A DNA stretch of 64,000 nt from NCBI RefSeq assembly GCF_014205135.1, contig NZ_JACHMY010000001.1, positions 2,418,001 to 2,482,000 on the forward strand, written 5' to 3'. Source of the stretch: Kribbella italica (GTDB lineage Bacteria; Actinomycetota; Actinomycetes; Propionibacteriales; Kribbellaceae). A model generated the notes under the pieces. That model saw nothing but the letters and a program-made list of their open reading frames with translations. It was not told the origin of the DNA and ran no database searches. Below are positions 52,229-61,386 of this stretch, one piece after another; within the stretch, counting starts at the first letter, position 1; every line of letters begins with the position of its first letter. Position numbers and translations under genes: made by a program.

Positions 52229-53029
52229 CTAGTCGAACGGCCAGGTACCACGGGCAAGCTCCCACGCCTCGTGCGTCGTCGCCGCGAGCGTCCCGAGCCC
52301 GGTGGCGTCGGCCTGGTAGTCCGTCCCGTCCAGACGCCGGCTCACCCCGCCGGCCTCGGCCAGCAGCAGCGAACCCGGCGCGTGGTCCCACGGCAGGATG
52401 CGGCCCCAGCAGATGAAGTCGATGGATCCCTCGATCAGGGCCGGGTAGTCGCACGCCGAGTTGAGATTCCCCAGCGTCCGCCGGTACGGGACCGGAAGCG
52501 ACTCCATCACGGCGTGCTGCTCGGCCGGGAAGAACCGGGTGTGGAAGACACCGCGCAACTCCGCGACCGTCGGCGCCGTCGTACCGACGCGCACCCGCTC
52601 ACCGTTGCGGTACGTCCCGGCGCCGGCCTGGGCCTGCCAGGCGACACCGAACTCCGGCTGCCAGATCCAGCTCGCCACCGCCTCACCGCGCTCGACCAGC
52701 GCGACCGCCATCCCGTACGCCGGATCGCCGCGCACGAAGTTGGCGGTGCCGTCGACCGGGTCCACCAGCCAGCAGGAACCGCCGGGGTACAACACGTCGA
52801 GCACGGACGCATCAGCCGCCACGGCCTCCTCGCCGACCACGGGCAGATCCGGCCGGACGCCACGCAAGGCGGACTCGAGGAACGTCTCGGCCTCGCGATC
52901 GGCGATCGTCACCCAGTCGCCCGGCGACTTCTCCGCGATGTCCCCGTCGGCGAGCGCACGGAACCGCGGCCGGACGAACCGTTCGCCGGCCTCCTGCAAC
53001 AGGGCCATCACAGCCGTATCGGTGGTCAC
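52229..53029 (-). CDS. Inositol monophosphatase family protein
   Basis: 266 aa. Metal-binding motifs GEEAVAAD and WLVDPVDGTANFVRGDP, and the C-terminal WDHAPGSLLLAEAGG, are the standard IMPase signatures. GTG 53029 has GAGAGGA upstream. Possible substrates are inositol phosphate, histidinol phosphate or PAP. No histidine or inositol genes are nearby, so the substrate cannot be decided. Likely co-transcribed with the DUF2461 gene (12-nt gap). Confidence 0.9.
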   Translation of the reverse strand: MTTDTAVMALLQEAGERFVRPRFRALADGDIAEKSPGDWVTIADREAETFLESALRGVRPDLPVVGEEAVAADASVLDVLYPGGSCWLVDPVDGTANFVRGDPAYGMAVALVERGEAVASWIWQPEFGVAWQAQAGAGTYRNGERVRVGTTAPTVAELRGVFHTRFFPAEQHAVMESLPVPYRRTLGNLNSACDYPALIEGSIDFICWGRILPWDHAPGSLLLAEAGGVSRRLDGTDYQADATGLGTLAATTHEAWELARGTWPFD

Positions 53030-53073
53030 CTGGGTCCTCTCCCCTGCCTCAGAACTACCCACGGCCCACCACA

Positions 53074-53735
53074 CTAGCGGCTGACCACGAGCGTCTCGTT
53101 GTGCTCGGCAATCACCTGCTCGTCGTCCTGCACCTCGCTCGAAGCGCGCCCGGCCAGGAGGAAGAAGGGAAGCGCCAGCAGCTGGACAACGGCACCGACC
53201 AAGTACGACGGCCCATAGCCCCACACGTCGGCGGCCTTGCCGAGAGTCGGCTGGAAGACCACGCCGCCGCCGGAGGCCAGCACGTTGTCCGACGACAGGA
53301 CGGTGGCCCGCTGCGCCGAGGGAATGCGCTCGTTGAGGTACGCCTGCCGGATCGGCCCGGTCGCCGCGGAGAGAACGGCCCAGACGGTCAGCAAGATCAG
53401 CACCGCCCAGAAGCCGGAGGCCAACCCCATCAGCAGCAGGACGATCACCGCGCCGATCGCGGCGAGGAGCAGCAACGACGTACGCCGCCGGAAGAGCTTC
53501 CCGATCACCGGCGCGGACGCACCGCCGATGATCTGCGCGCCCGCGTGGCACCGCTGAAGAACGTGAAGCCCAGCCCGAGCAGCGTCGACACCCCCGCCCA
53601 CGCCGCGAACGCCGCACCGACGCTCAGCCCGGCGTCCAGCAGGAACAACGTGTTGATCCCCCAGATCAGCGACGAGGCACCGGTGGACACCACCGTCAGT
53701 ACGACGTACGTCCGGAACAGCTGCTCGGCCCTCAT
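53074..53735 (-). pseudogene. Decayed MFS transporter (internal deletion plus frameshift)
   Basis: The first ~65 codons (from ATG 53735, AAGGAG upstream) encode RAEQLFRTYVVLTVVSTG and WGINTLFLLDAGLS, the first helices of an MFS exporter. The coding sense then continues in another frame near 53530-53550 with QIIGGASAPVIGKLFRRR, which in full-length relatives belongs to the C-terminal half, followed by GPIRQAYLNERIPSAQRATV and DVWGYGPSYLVGA. About 220 codons remain of an expected ~400. The middle helices are missing, so it should not make a working transporter. Confidence 0.75.
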
Positions 53736-53808
53736 CGCGAACTCCTTCACCACAGGTCAGGTCACCTGCTACGTCGGAGCCGCTCCCACCCTCTCGACCT
53801 GACGGCAG

Positions 53809-54627
53809 TTATCCGCTCGACAACTGCCTCAACGCCGCCTGACTCTGCTCGTCCGCCGCGCGGTAAATCACGACCAGCTGCGCCGGATCCTGCACCGGCG
53901 CCAGCGTCTCGAAGTCCACCGCGACCGACCCGACCTCCGGGTGCCGCATCGTCTTGCGTCCACGGCCGTTGACCTTGACGTCCTGCCCGGCCCACAGCCG
54001 CGCGAGCTCCCCCTCACCGCCGGCCACTTCGTCGACGATGGCGGCCAACACCTCGTCCTCCGGATGCGCGGCCCACGCCGTCCGCAAGTAGGCGATCCCG
54101 TCCCGTACGACGCTGTCGCGGTCGACGTAGAAGTCACGCATTCCCGGATGCAGCAGGCACAACCAGATCGCGTTGCGCTGCGCGGGCGGCAACTGGTCGA
54201 AATCGAGCAGCAATCGCGCCATCTCGCCGTTCCAGCTCAGGATGTCGAAGCGGTGGTTCAGCACCATCGCGGGCAGCGGCGCCAGGTCAGCGATCAACTG
54301 GACGAGCGCCGGCGCCGCGGTCGTCGCCGGCTTGTCCACGCTGCGAGGGCGCTGCTGCGCGAGGTCGAAGAGGTACGCGCGCTCGTCGGGCGCCAGGCGC
54401 AGCGCCCCGGCCAGCGCCTCCACCACCTCCGCCGAGGGGTTCAACCCTCGAGCCTGCTCCAGCCGTACGACGTAGTCGATGCTCACTCCGGCCAGCTCGG
54501 CAACCTCTTCGCGGCGCAGTCCCGGGGTCCGCCGCCACTGCCGACGCGACGGCAGGCCGAAGTCGCTCGGGTCGAGGCGCTCGCGCCGGGTCCGGAGGAA
54601 CGCGGCCAACTCCTGGGTCGTCTTCAC
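53809..54627 (-). CDS. XRE-type regulator with MmyB-like ligand domain
   Basis: 272 aa. The N-terminal helix-turn-helix (about 8-75) has FLRTRRERLDPSDFGLP, then TPGLRREEVAELAGVS and DYVVRLEQARG. The C-terminal MmyB-like domain (about 100-260) has LVLNHRFDILSWN-like segment (MVLNHRFDILSWNGEM) and HPEVGSVAVDFETL. GTG start 54627. It is divergent from an aldo/keto reductase gene, which it probably controls, a common actinobacterial arrangement. Confidence 0.9.
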   Translation of the reverse strand: MKTTQELAAFLRTRRERLDPSDFGLPSRRQWRRTPGLRREEVAELAGVSIDYVVRLEQARGLNPSAEVVEALAGALRLAPDERAYLFDLAQQRPRSVDKPATTAAPALVQLIADLAPLPAMVLNHRFDILSWNGEMARLLLDFDQLPPAQRNAIWLCLLHPGMRDFYVDRDSVVRDGIAYLRTAWAAHPEDEVLAAIVDEVAGGEGELARLWAGQDVKVNGRGRKTMRHPEVGSVAVDFETLAPVQDPAQLVVIYRAADEQSQAALRQLSSG

Positions 54628-54745
54628 ACCCGTCCCCAACAGCCAGGGTAGGACTCGTGTTCCCAGGCACTGCTCTCCCTTATCCCCGGCTCGGGACGGA
54701 CGCAGGCTGGTTCGCGACACCGAATCGCGAGCAAGGAGAACACGC

Positions 54746-55807
54746 ATGTCGCTCACCCTCGACACCTACCGGCTGCTGGGCCGGTCCGGCCTGTGGGTCT
54801 CGCCACTGGCGCTGGGCACGGCCACCTTCGGCACCGAGTGGGGCTGGGGCGCCGAGAAGGCCGAAGCCCGCAAGCTGTTCGACACCTACGTCGAGCGCGG
54901 CGGAAACTTCATCGACACCGCCACCACGTACACCGACGGCAGCTCCGAGCGGCTGCTGGGCGAGTTCACCCGCGACAACCGCGAGGGCCTCGTCCTGGCC
55001 ACGAAGTACTCGACCTTGCGCCGGCCCGGCGACCCGAACTCCGGCGGCTCGCACCGCAAGAGCATGTTCGCGTCGGTCGAAGCGAGCCTGAGGCAACTGA
55101 ACACGGACTACCTCGATCTGCTCTACCTGCACGTCTGGGACTTCACGACGCCCGCCGACGAGATCCTCCGCGGCCTGGACGACCTCGTGCGCCAGGGCAA
55201 GGTCCTGTACGTCGCCATGTCCAACGCCCCCGCCTGGGAGATCTCCCACCTGCAGGCCATCGCCGACCTCCGCGGCTGGTCCCCGCTCGTCGGCCTGCAG
55301 ATCGAGTACAACCTGATCAACCGGGCCGCCGAACGCGACCTGATCCCGATGGCCCGGGCCATGGGCTTGGGCGTGACGCCGTACTCACCACTGGCCGGCG
55401 GCCTGCTCACCGGCAAGTACACCCGCGCCGACCTGACCTCGGCCGGAACCGCCGAAAGCACCCGCAAGACCTTCAACGCCGGCGTGGGCCTGATCACCGA
55501 ACGAAACCTGGCCATCGCCGACGCCGTCCAGCAGGTCGCCAGGGAACTGGGCCACACCCCCGCCCAGGTAGCCCTGGCCTGGACCCTCCAGAACCCGGCC
55601 GTCACCGCACCGATCATCGGCGCCCGCACCGTCGAGCAACTCGAAAGCAACCTGGAAGCCCTGGAGGTCGACCTCACCCCCACCCACCTGACCCACCTCG
55701 ACGAGGCCGCCGGCATCGACCTCGGCTACCCCCACGATCTCCTCGCCGGCGACCACATCCGCACCGTCACCAAAGGCACCCTGAAAACCGAACCCCGGAG
55801 GCAGTGA
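54746..55807 (+). CDS. Aldo/keto reductase
   Basis: 353 aa TIM-barrel NADPH-dependent oxidoreductase. The catalytic tetrad is visible: Asp in FIDTATTYTDGSSE, Tyr in the same motif, Lys in VLATKYS, His in LYLHVWD. GKVLYVAMSNAPAWEI and the cofactor motif PIIGARTVEQLESNL follow. AAGGAG is 8 nt before ATG 54746. Divergent from the MmyB-type regulator. Belongs to the AKR group with YajO/YhdN-like members; substrate unknown. Confidence 0.93.
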   Translation: MSLTLDTYRLLGRSGLWVSPLALGTATFGTEWGWGAEKAEARKLFDTYVERGGNFIDTATTYTDGSSERLLGEFTRDNREGLVLATKYSTLRRPGDPNSGGSHRKSMFASVEASLRQLNTDYLDLLYLHVWDFTTPADEILRGLDDLVRQGKVLYVAMSNAPAWEISHLQAIADLRGWSPLVGLQIEYNLINRAAERDLIPMARAMGLGVTPYSPLAGGLLTGKYTRADLTSAGTAESTRKTFNAGVGLITERNLAIADAVQQVARELGHTPAQVALAWTLQNPAVTAPIIGARTVEQLESNLEALEVDLTPTHLTHLDEAAGIDLGYPHDLLAGDHIRTVTKGTLKTEPRRQ

Positions 55808-55822
55808 CCTCGCTCGGGAGGG

Positions 55823-56176
55823 TCAGCGACGACCCAAGCGGCGTTCGCCGACCGTGGTCGCGGTGTAGGGCAGGTCGTAGTGCGCGAAGACCTTGGGCTC
55901 CTCGGCCCCGGTGAGCTCGCCGTCGGGATCGATGGACGGCGCTTCGTGGACGAGCTTCTTCGGGTACCGCACCCGCACCGCGTTCGGAGTGACGGTCGCA
56001 CCGTCGACCGGCACGAACACCAGCCGCTTCCCGAGCAGACCGACCTTCACCGTCACGAAGGCCGGCTCGTCGGTGGAGGTGTCGACGTAGACCGCCTCCA
56101 GCTCGCCGACCTTGTCACCGTCGGGATCGATGACCTTCTGGCCGCTCCAGTCACGCAAGTTCTCTGCAGGAAACAT
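55823..56176 (-). CDS. PRC-barrel domain protein
   Basis: 117 aa, soluble. The PRC barrel lies at about 1-75: LRDWSGQKVIDPDGDKVGELEAVY (split after VIDPDG) and EPAFVTVKVGLLGKRLVFVPVDGA. It has an acidic C-terminal tail with GELTGAEEPKVFAHYDLPY. PRC-barrel proteins of this size are common stress-associated proteins in actinobacteria; no enzymatic role. ATG 56176 chosen (FPAENL start); GGAAA upstream. Confidence 0.82.
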   Translation of the reverse strand: MFPAENLRDWSGQKVIDPDGDKVGELEAVYVDTSTDEPAFVTVKVGLLGKRLVFVPVDGATVTPNAVRVRYPKKLVHEAPSIDPDGELTGAEEPKVFAHYDLPYTATTVGERRLGRR

Positions 56177-56217
56177 GGACGCCCGGTACCCAGCCGAGCA
56201 GCGCGTCAATCTGATGA

Positions 56218-58074
56218 CTAGGCGACCGGTCCGGTGTAGCTCATCCAGAAGTCGATCGCCGTACGCCGTGGGCGTGGAGCCGGCGCGCTGGTGGCGCCGA
56301 ACTCCATCACCTGGTCGGGTGCCTGGGCGACGGTCGGCCAGGCAGGGAGGCCGGGGGCGTTCGGGTTGCCGGTGCGGACGAAGTTGACCCAGTACGCGCT
56401 CATCTGGTCGCGCAGTCGGTAGTCGGCCTCGGTGTAGTCGGCGTCGCCGTCCTTGCCGAGGTTGTCGTAGGCATACATCACCTCAGCCCCGTGATAAGCG
56501 CCGAACTTGGTCAGACCCGCATCCGGTGGGGTGTGTGAGAAAAAGTAGAGGTACGCCGGCGCGGAGCCCGTCCGCGTCTGCAGGCGTGCCCAGCGGTACA
56601 TCGCCCGGGTCATGATCTTGTCGGTCTCGGCCTGCAGCAGGGAATCGAGCACCTCCTCCTCGGTACGGCCGGGGTAGAGACTCAGGAACCGCTCGGCGTT
56701 GGCGCCGTGCGTCGAGCGCACCTGCGTCTGGTACTTGTCCACGTTCGCGTCCGGCGGGTCCGCGAGGGCCAGCGACGACTCGTCCGCGTTGCTCCCGGCA
56801 AGGATCGGCACGTCCAGCTGATCACCGGAGGCGTAGATCTCCACGGGCGACCGGTCGAGTACATGCCCGTCGACCGAGGGACGCCAGTGCGCCTTGAGCG
56901 GCTTGGCCGCGTCGACGATCCGGTCGACCGGCATCGCACGCATCTCCTCCACCGTGGCGCCGCCGAGATTCTCCGCCAGGCGCCGGCCCGCGGCCGTGGC
57001 CGTCTCCTTGGTGTCGGCCTGGTCGTCGCGTTCGGTGTCGCCGGTGGTGCCCATGCACGCCCCGCTGCCGCCGATGATCCCGTCGACGAGCCCTTCGGCG
57101 AGCGGGGTCGCGCCCAGGATGCAGACGCTCTCGCCCCCGGCGGACTCCCCCGCGACCGTCACCCGCTCCGGGTCGCCGCCGAACGCCGCGATGTTCTGCC
57201 GTATCCACCGCAGGGCGGCGATCTGGTCCAGGATCCCGTAGTTGCCCGAGGCACCTTCAGCCGACTCCGCGGCGAGCTCGGGATGGGAGAGGAACCCGAG
57301 GACCCCCAGCCGGTAGTTCAGGGTGACCGTGACGATCTCACCTCGAGAGGCGAGCGCCTCGCCGTCGTACAGAGGCAGGGCGCCGGAGCCGCCGGTGAAG
57401 CCACCGCCGGGGATGTAGACGAGCACCGGTCGCTTCGCCGCCGCGGGCTTCGTACCGCGCCAGATGTTCAGCGACAGACTGTCCTCGCCGGCCGGGTAGG
57501 AGTTGACGAACGTCTTCTCGAGCGGAATCTCGACGACCCGCGTGAGCGCCCGGATGAAGAAGTTCGACGACCCCTGAACCGGTACGTCGGAGAAGCGGTC
57601 GGCGACGAACACGTCCGGCCGGGGCGCGGGCGGCTTGGGCGGGCGCCAGCGCAGGTCGCCCACCGGCGGCTGCGCGTACGGAATGCCGGCGAAGATGTCG
57701 ACGGTGCCGGCGTCGTTCGAGACTCCCTGCACCGGCCCTTCCCGAGTGGGAACGACCGCGGAAGGTCGCGGATCGTCACCTCCCGCGACACGACGCTGCG
57801 GCGACGGGTACGCGACGACAGCCACGGCGGCCACGAGCACGCCGGCCAGCAACCACGCGCCGGCCTTGAGCACAACAGGTCCCCGCAACCACCACCGTGC
57901 GGTCGCCCCGAGCACGATGAGCAACGCGGCCACGAGCGCCCAGCCCCACCACGGACTTCGGTTGAGCCAGGCAAGCACCACCGCGATCACCGTCACCGGA
58001 AGCAGCGGCCACCAGCGCCGGGCCACCTTCCCGAACGGGCGCCCCCGGCGCGGACCGGCTGTCGATTCCACCAT
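56218..58074 (-). CDS. Type-B carboxylesterase with N-terminal membrane region
   Basis: 618 aa. Three hydrophobic segments in the first ~95 residues (WWPLLPVTVIAVVLAWL, then ALVAALLIVLGA and AWLLAGVLVAAVAVVA) anchor the protein, an unusual N-terminal addition. The esterase domain has GIPYAQPPVGDLRW, Ser311 in the nucleophile motif VAGESAGGES, and a His in FGAYHGAEVMY. A large secreted/anchored hydrolase for ester substrates. ATG or GTG start about 58074. Next to two tripeptidyl-aminopeptidase-like genes, divergent from the first. Confidence 0.88.
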   Translation of the reverse strand: MVESTAGPRRGRPFGKVARRWWPLLPVTVIAVVLAWLNRSPWWGWALVAALLIVLGATARWWLRGPVVLKAGAWLLAGVLVAAVAVVAYPSPQRRVAGGDDPRPSAVVPTREGPVQGVSNDAGTVDIFAGIPYAQPPVGDLRWRPPKPPAPRPDVFVADRFSDVPVQGSSNFFIRALTRVVEIPLEKTFVNSYPAGEDSLSLNIWRGTKPAAAKRPVLVYIPGGGFTGGSGALPLYDGEALASRGEIVTVTLNYRLGVLGFLSHPELAAESAEGASGNYGILDQIAALRWIRQNIAAFGGDPERVTVAGESAGGESVCILGATPLAEGLVDGIIGGSGACMGTTGDTERDDQADTKETATAAGRRLAENLGGATVEEMRAMPVDRIVDAAKPLKAHWRPSVDGHVLDRSPVEIYASGDQLDVPILAGSNADESSLALADPPDANVDKYQTQVRSTHGANAERFLSLYPGRTEEEVLDSLLQAETDKIMTRAMYRWARLQTRTGSAPAYLYFFSHTPPDAGLTKFGAYHGAEVMYAYDNLGKDGDADYTEADYRLRDQMSAYWVNFVRTGNPNAPGLPAWPTVAQAPDQVMEFGATSAPAPRPRRTAIDFWMSYTGPVA

Positions 58075-58142
58075 GTGAGCACCGTACCCAACGGCGAGCG
58101 TCGATCAGCGCCTTTCGGCATGACTGACTGCGCAGACAACGC

Positions 58143-58157
58143 GTGACACCACGTCAC
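58143..58157. promoter_or_regulatory. Distant third copy of the two-component operator
   Basis: GTGACACCACGTCAC, identical to 1929-1943, with the following seven bases also identical and the same distance to a GACA-N-ACTG element. It lies 112 nt before the peptidase start at 58269, with a -10-like TACGAT at 58193-58198. The site probably places the secreted peptidase under the NarL-type regulator encoded at 3131. Confidence 0.65.
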
Positions 58158-58268
58158 TGGTTCGCCTGCCGCAACGACGACAGACTGAGGACTACGATCC
58201 TTCGACCCGTTGCACCACCCATCGTCGCGACGACGCGTGGGAGTCCATCCGAGGAGAGAAGCTCTGTG

Positions 58269-59765
58269 ATGCGAAAAACGTTGCCCGCAGCAATCGTTGC
58301 CGTGGCGGTGGCCGCGACGGCCGGAGGAGTCTCGACGGCTTCGGTCTCGACGGCCTCCGTCGCGCAGACGGCCTCGCGCCCGGCCGTGCAGTGGGGACCG
58401 TGCCCGGCCGACGCCACCGGCCCCGGCCTGCAGTGCGCGACGCTCGACGTACCGCTCGACTACCGCCGTCCGGACGGGCAGAAGATCTCCGTCGCGTTCT
58501 CCCGCCTGGCGAGCGCCAAGCCGGAGCAGCGCCGCGGCGTCCTCCTGCTCAACCAGGGCGGCCCGGGCCTGGGCGGACTGAACTTCGCCGACACCCTGGT
58601 GAAGAGCGGACTGCCGCAGCAGGTGCGGGACAGCTACGACCTGATCGGGTTCGACCCGCGCGGCATCGGACACAGTACGCCGCTGACCTGCGACCTGACG
58701 CCCGAGCAGCAAGGGCCTGCCTCGAACCCGCCCGCCCCGAAGACGCTGGCGGACGTGAAGAAGTCGGCCGTGTTCGCGAAGACCGTCGCCGACCAGTGCG
58801 CCGCGTCGGCCACCGGCTCTCTGCTGCCGTACATCACCACGAAGAACACCGCGCGCGACATGGACCGGATCCGCGAGGCGCTCGGTGAACCGAAGCTCTC
58901 GTACTACGGCGCGTCGTACGGCACCTACCTGGGCGCCGTGTACGCGACGATGTTCCCGCACCGCAGCGACCGCGTCGTCCTCGACAGCAACCTCGGCCCG
59001 AACGGCTACGACAGCCACGCGCTGCGCCAGCAGGCGCTGGGCGTCCAGCTCCGGTTCCCCGACTTCGCGAAGCTCGTGTCGGCCGACCCGGACAAGTACG
59101 GCCTCGGCAAGACGCCGGCCGCGGTGACCGCGAAGTACTACGAGCTGGCGAAGCGCCTGGAGAAGACACCAGCCCTCGGGTACGACGGCACGTTGTTCCG
59201 CGTCATCACCGCGACGTACCTGCGCTCCGACCCGCTGATGCTCGAACTCGCCACTCTCTGGCGCCAGCTCGAGACAGCGCTCGACACCGGCAAGACCGCA
59301 CCGGCCGTCACCGAGCGCGCCGCGGCGCCGGCCGGCGACAACTTCCAGGCCGGCTACTTCGGCGTGATCTGCGGCGACTCCCGGTGGCCGACCTCGGTGC
59401 ACACCTACCAGGCCAATGTCGCGATCGACCGCATCCGCTACCCGCTGTACGGCGCCTTCGCGGCCAACATCCGCCCGTGCGCGTTCTGGCCGGACCCGAT
59501 CGAGCCACAGGTCAAGATCTCCGACCGGGGCCCGGCCAACGTCCTGATGGTCCAGAACCTCCGCGACCCGGCGACCCCGATGCCGCTGGCGCTGAAGCTG
59601 CGCAAGGCGTTCGGTGACCGCGCCCGCCTGGTGACCATCGACCAGGGCGGCCACGGCGCCTACGTCTTCACCCCGAGCAAGTGCGGCAACAACACAGTGA
59701 CCGACTTCCTCGTCACCGGCCGCCGGCCCGCGCACGACAAGTTCTGCCCGGCACCGCCGGCCTGA
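58269..59765 (+). CDS. Secreted alpha/beta hydrolase, tripeptidyl aminopeptidase-like (first of a tandem pair)
   Basis: 498 aa. Signal peptide (RKTLPAAIVAVAVAATAGG, cleavage near residue 30). Alpha/beta hydrolase fold with oxyanion motif LLLNQGGPG, nucleophile Ser216 in YGASYGTYLG, Asp in NLRDPATPMP and His in QGGHGAYVF; C-terminal TAP-like domain with cysteines likely forming disulfides. AGGAGA precedes adjacent GTG 58266 and ATG 58269; ATG chosen. Related to Streptomyces tripeptidyl aminopeptidases. Expressed from the operator at 58143. About half identical in pattern to its downstream neighbour. Confidence 0.9.
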   Translation: MRKTLPAAIVAVAVAATAGGVSTASVSTASVAQTASRPAVQWGPCPADATGPGLQCATLDVPLDYRRPDGQKISVAFSRLASAKPEQRRGVLLLNQGGPGLGGLNFADTLVKSGLPQQVRDSYDLIGFDPRGIGHSTPLTCDLTPEQQGPASNPPAPKTLADVKKSAVFAKTVADQCAASATGSLLPYITTKNTARDMDRIREALGEPKLSYYGASYGTYLGAVYATMFPHRSDRVVLDSNLGPNGYDSHALRQQALGVQLRFPDFAKLVSADPDKYGLGKTPAAVTAKYYELAKRLEKTPALGYDGTLFRVITATYLRSDPLMLELATLWRQLETALDTGKTAPAVTERAAAPAGDNFQAGYFGVICGDSRWPTSVHTYQANVAIDRIRYPLYGAFAANIRPCAFWPDPIEPQVKISDRGPANVLMVQNLRDPATPMPLALKLRKAFGDRARLVTIDQGGHGAYVFTPSKCGNNTVTDFLVTGRRPAHDKFCPAPPA

Positions 59766-59798
59766 GGCCAGGCCCTCCGAGGCAGCCCGTAGTCCTTT

Positions 59799-59841
59799 CG
59801 GCCATCCGGAATGTCCGCTGGTGGGATGTTCCGGATGGCCG
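59799..59841. terminator. 13-bp inverted repeat between tandem peptidase genes
   Basis: CGGCCATCCGGAA (59799-59811) pairs perfectly with TTCCGGATGGCCG (59829-59841) around a 17-nt loop. It lies 34 nt after the first peptidase stop and ends 42 nt before the second start. It could be a terminator or partial attenuator between the two genes, or an operator. No T tract. Confidence 0.55.
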
Positions 59842-59883
59842 ATCAGCGAAGACTGTCCTGGTTCCCAAATCCTCGGAGGAAGC

Positions 59884-61386
59884 ATGAAACGCACCGCAGT
59901 TCCGTTGACCGTCGCGGTCGCCTCGCTGGCGGCCGCGTTGGTCCCAGGCGTGGCGCTGAGCGGCTCGGCCGCGACGCAGGCCCAGCCACCGGGCGGCATC
60001 AAGTGGGAGAAGTGCCCCGCGGAGATCTTCACCACACCGATTCCGGACGGGATGCAGTGCGGCACGCTGAAGGTGCCGCTGGACTACCGCAAGCCCGACG
60101 GCCGCACGATCGACCTCGCCGTCTCGCGGCTGCCGAGCAAGAAGCCCGAGGCGCGGCGCGGCATCCTGCTGACCAACCCCGGCGGCCCGTCCGCGGGACA
60201 GAGCTACCCCGCCTTTCTCGCCGGGAGCGGCCTGCCACAGAGCGTGCGCGACGCCTACGACGTGATCGGGTTCGACCCCCGCGGCATCGGCCGCAGTACA
60301 CCGGTGACCTGCGACCTCACCCCTGCGCAGCAGACCGGCAACATCCCGCCGTACGCGCTGAACGCCGCCGACGTGACCAAGCGGGCGGCCGAGAGCAAGC
60401 AGATCGCCAAGCAGTGCGCGACGTCGAAGACCGCCTGGCTGCTGCCGCACCTCAGCCCGCCCAACGTCGCACGCGACATGGACCGGATCCGCGCCGCGCT
60501 GGGCGAGTCGAAGATCTCGTACGCCGGCGCCTCCTGGGGAACCCACCTGGGCGCGGTGTACACCATGCTGTTCCCGCAGCGCGGCGACCGGATCGTGCTC
60601 GACAGCGTCATGGGCCCGGGCGGCTGGGACTACCCGAGCAACCGCTTGTGGTCGCAGGGCGTCGAGGACACCTTCCCGGCGTTCGCGAAATTCGTCGCGG
60701 CCAACCACCGCGAGTACGGACTGGGCCGAACGCCGACGCAGGTCCGGGCCAAGTTCTTCGAGCTCACCAAGCGGCTGGAGAAGAAGCCGACCGGGACGCT
60801 GCACGGCCTCGACCAGGCCTCGTTCCGGCTGGCCAACTGGGGATTCCTCTACAACCCGATCCAGTACACGATCCTGGCCGGGATCTGGCAGGCGGTCGAC
60901 AAGAACCAGCCGCTGCCACCGCTGCCCGGGGGCGGCGCAGCGACCGACGCGGACAACCTCATCTCCGGTCGCTACGCCATCATCTGCAACGACTCGCGCT
61001 GGCCGACGTCGGTCAAGACCTACCAGCGCAACGTCGCCGCCGACCGGATCCGGTACCCGCAGTTCGGCGCCGCCGGAGCCAACATCACGCCCTGCGCGTA
61101 CTGGCCGAACCCGACCGAGCCGCAGGTTCAAATCACCGACCGTGGCCCGTCCAACGTGCTGCTCGTGCAAAACCTCCGCGATCCCTCCACACCGCTGGCC
61201 GGTGCCCAGGCGATGCGGAAGGCACTCGGCCAGCGCGCCACGATGGTGACCGCCGACCAGAGCGGCCACGGCGTCTACCCGAACGGTAAGAACCGCTGCG
61301 CGAACCACGCCGTGACGACCTTTCTGACCACCGGCGAGCGTCCGGCGCGCGACTACCACTGCACGGCCGACGCCGCACCCCGCTAG
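59884..61386 (+). CDS. Secreted alpha/beta hydrolase, tripeptidyl aminopeptidase-like (second of a tandem pair)
   Basis: 500 aa. Signal peptide (KRTAVPLTVAVASLAAALV, cleavage near 30). Conserved LLTNPGGPSAG, nucleophile Ser217 in YAGASWGTHLG, Asp in NLRDPSTPL and His in QSGHGVYPNG. Same length and motif spacing as the gene upstream, so tandem duplication followed by divergence is likely. GGAGGA precedes ATG 59884. Expected to remove tripeptides or related N-terminal groups from extracellular peptides. Confidence 0.9.
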   Translation: MKRTAVPLTVAVASLAAALVPGVALSGSAATQAQPPGGIKWEKCPAEIFTTPIPDGMQCGTLKVPLDYRKPDGRTIDLAVSRLPSKKPEARRGILLTNPGGPSAGQSYPAFLAGSGLPQSVRDAYDVIGFDPRGIGRSTPVTCDLTPAQQTGNIPPYALNAADVTKRAAESKQIAKQCATSKTAWLLPHLSPPNVARDMDRIRAALGESKISYAGASWGTHLGAVYTMLFPQRGDRIVLDSVMGPGGWDYPSNRLWSQGVEDTFPAFAKFVAANHREYGLGRTPTQVRAKFFELTKRLEKKPTGTLHGLDQASFRLANWGFLYNPIQYTILAGIWQAVDKNQPLPPLPGGGAATDADNLISGRYAIICNDSRWPTSVKTYQRNVAADRIRYPQFGAAGANITPCAYWPNPTEPQVQITDRGPSNVLLVQNLRDPSTPLAGAQAMRKALGQRATMVTADQSGHGVYPNGKNRCANHAVTTFLTTGERPARDYHCTADAAPR

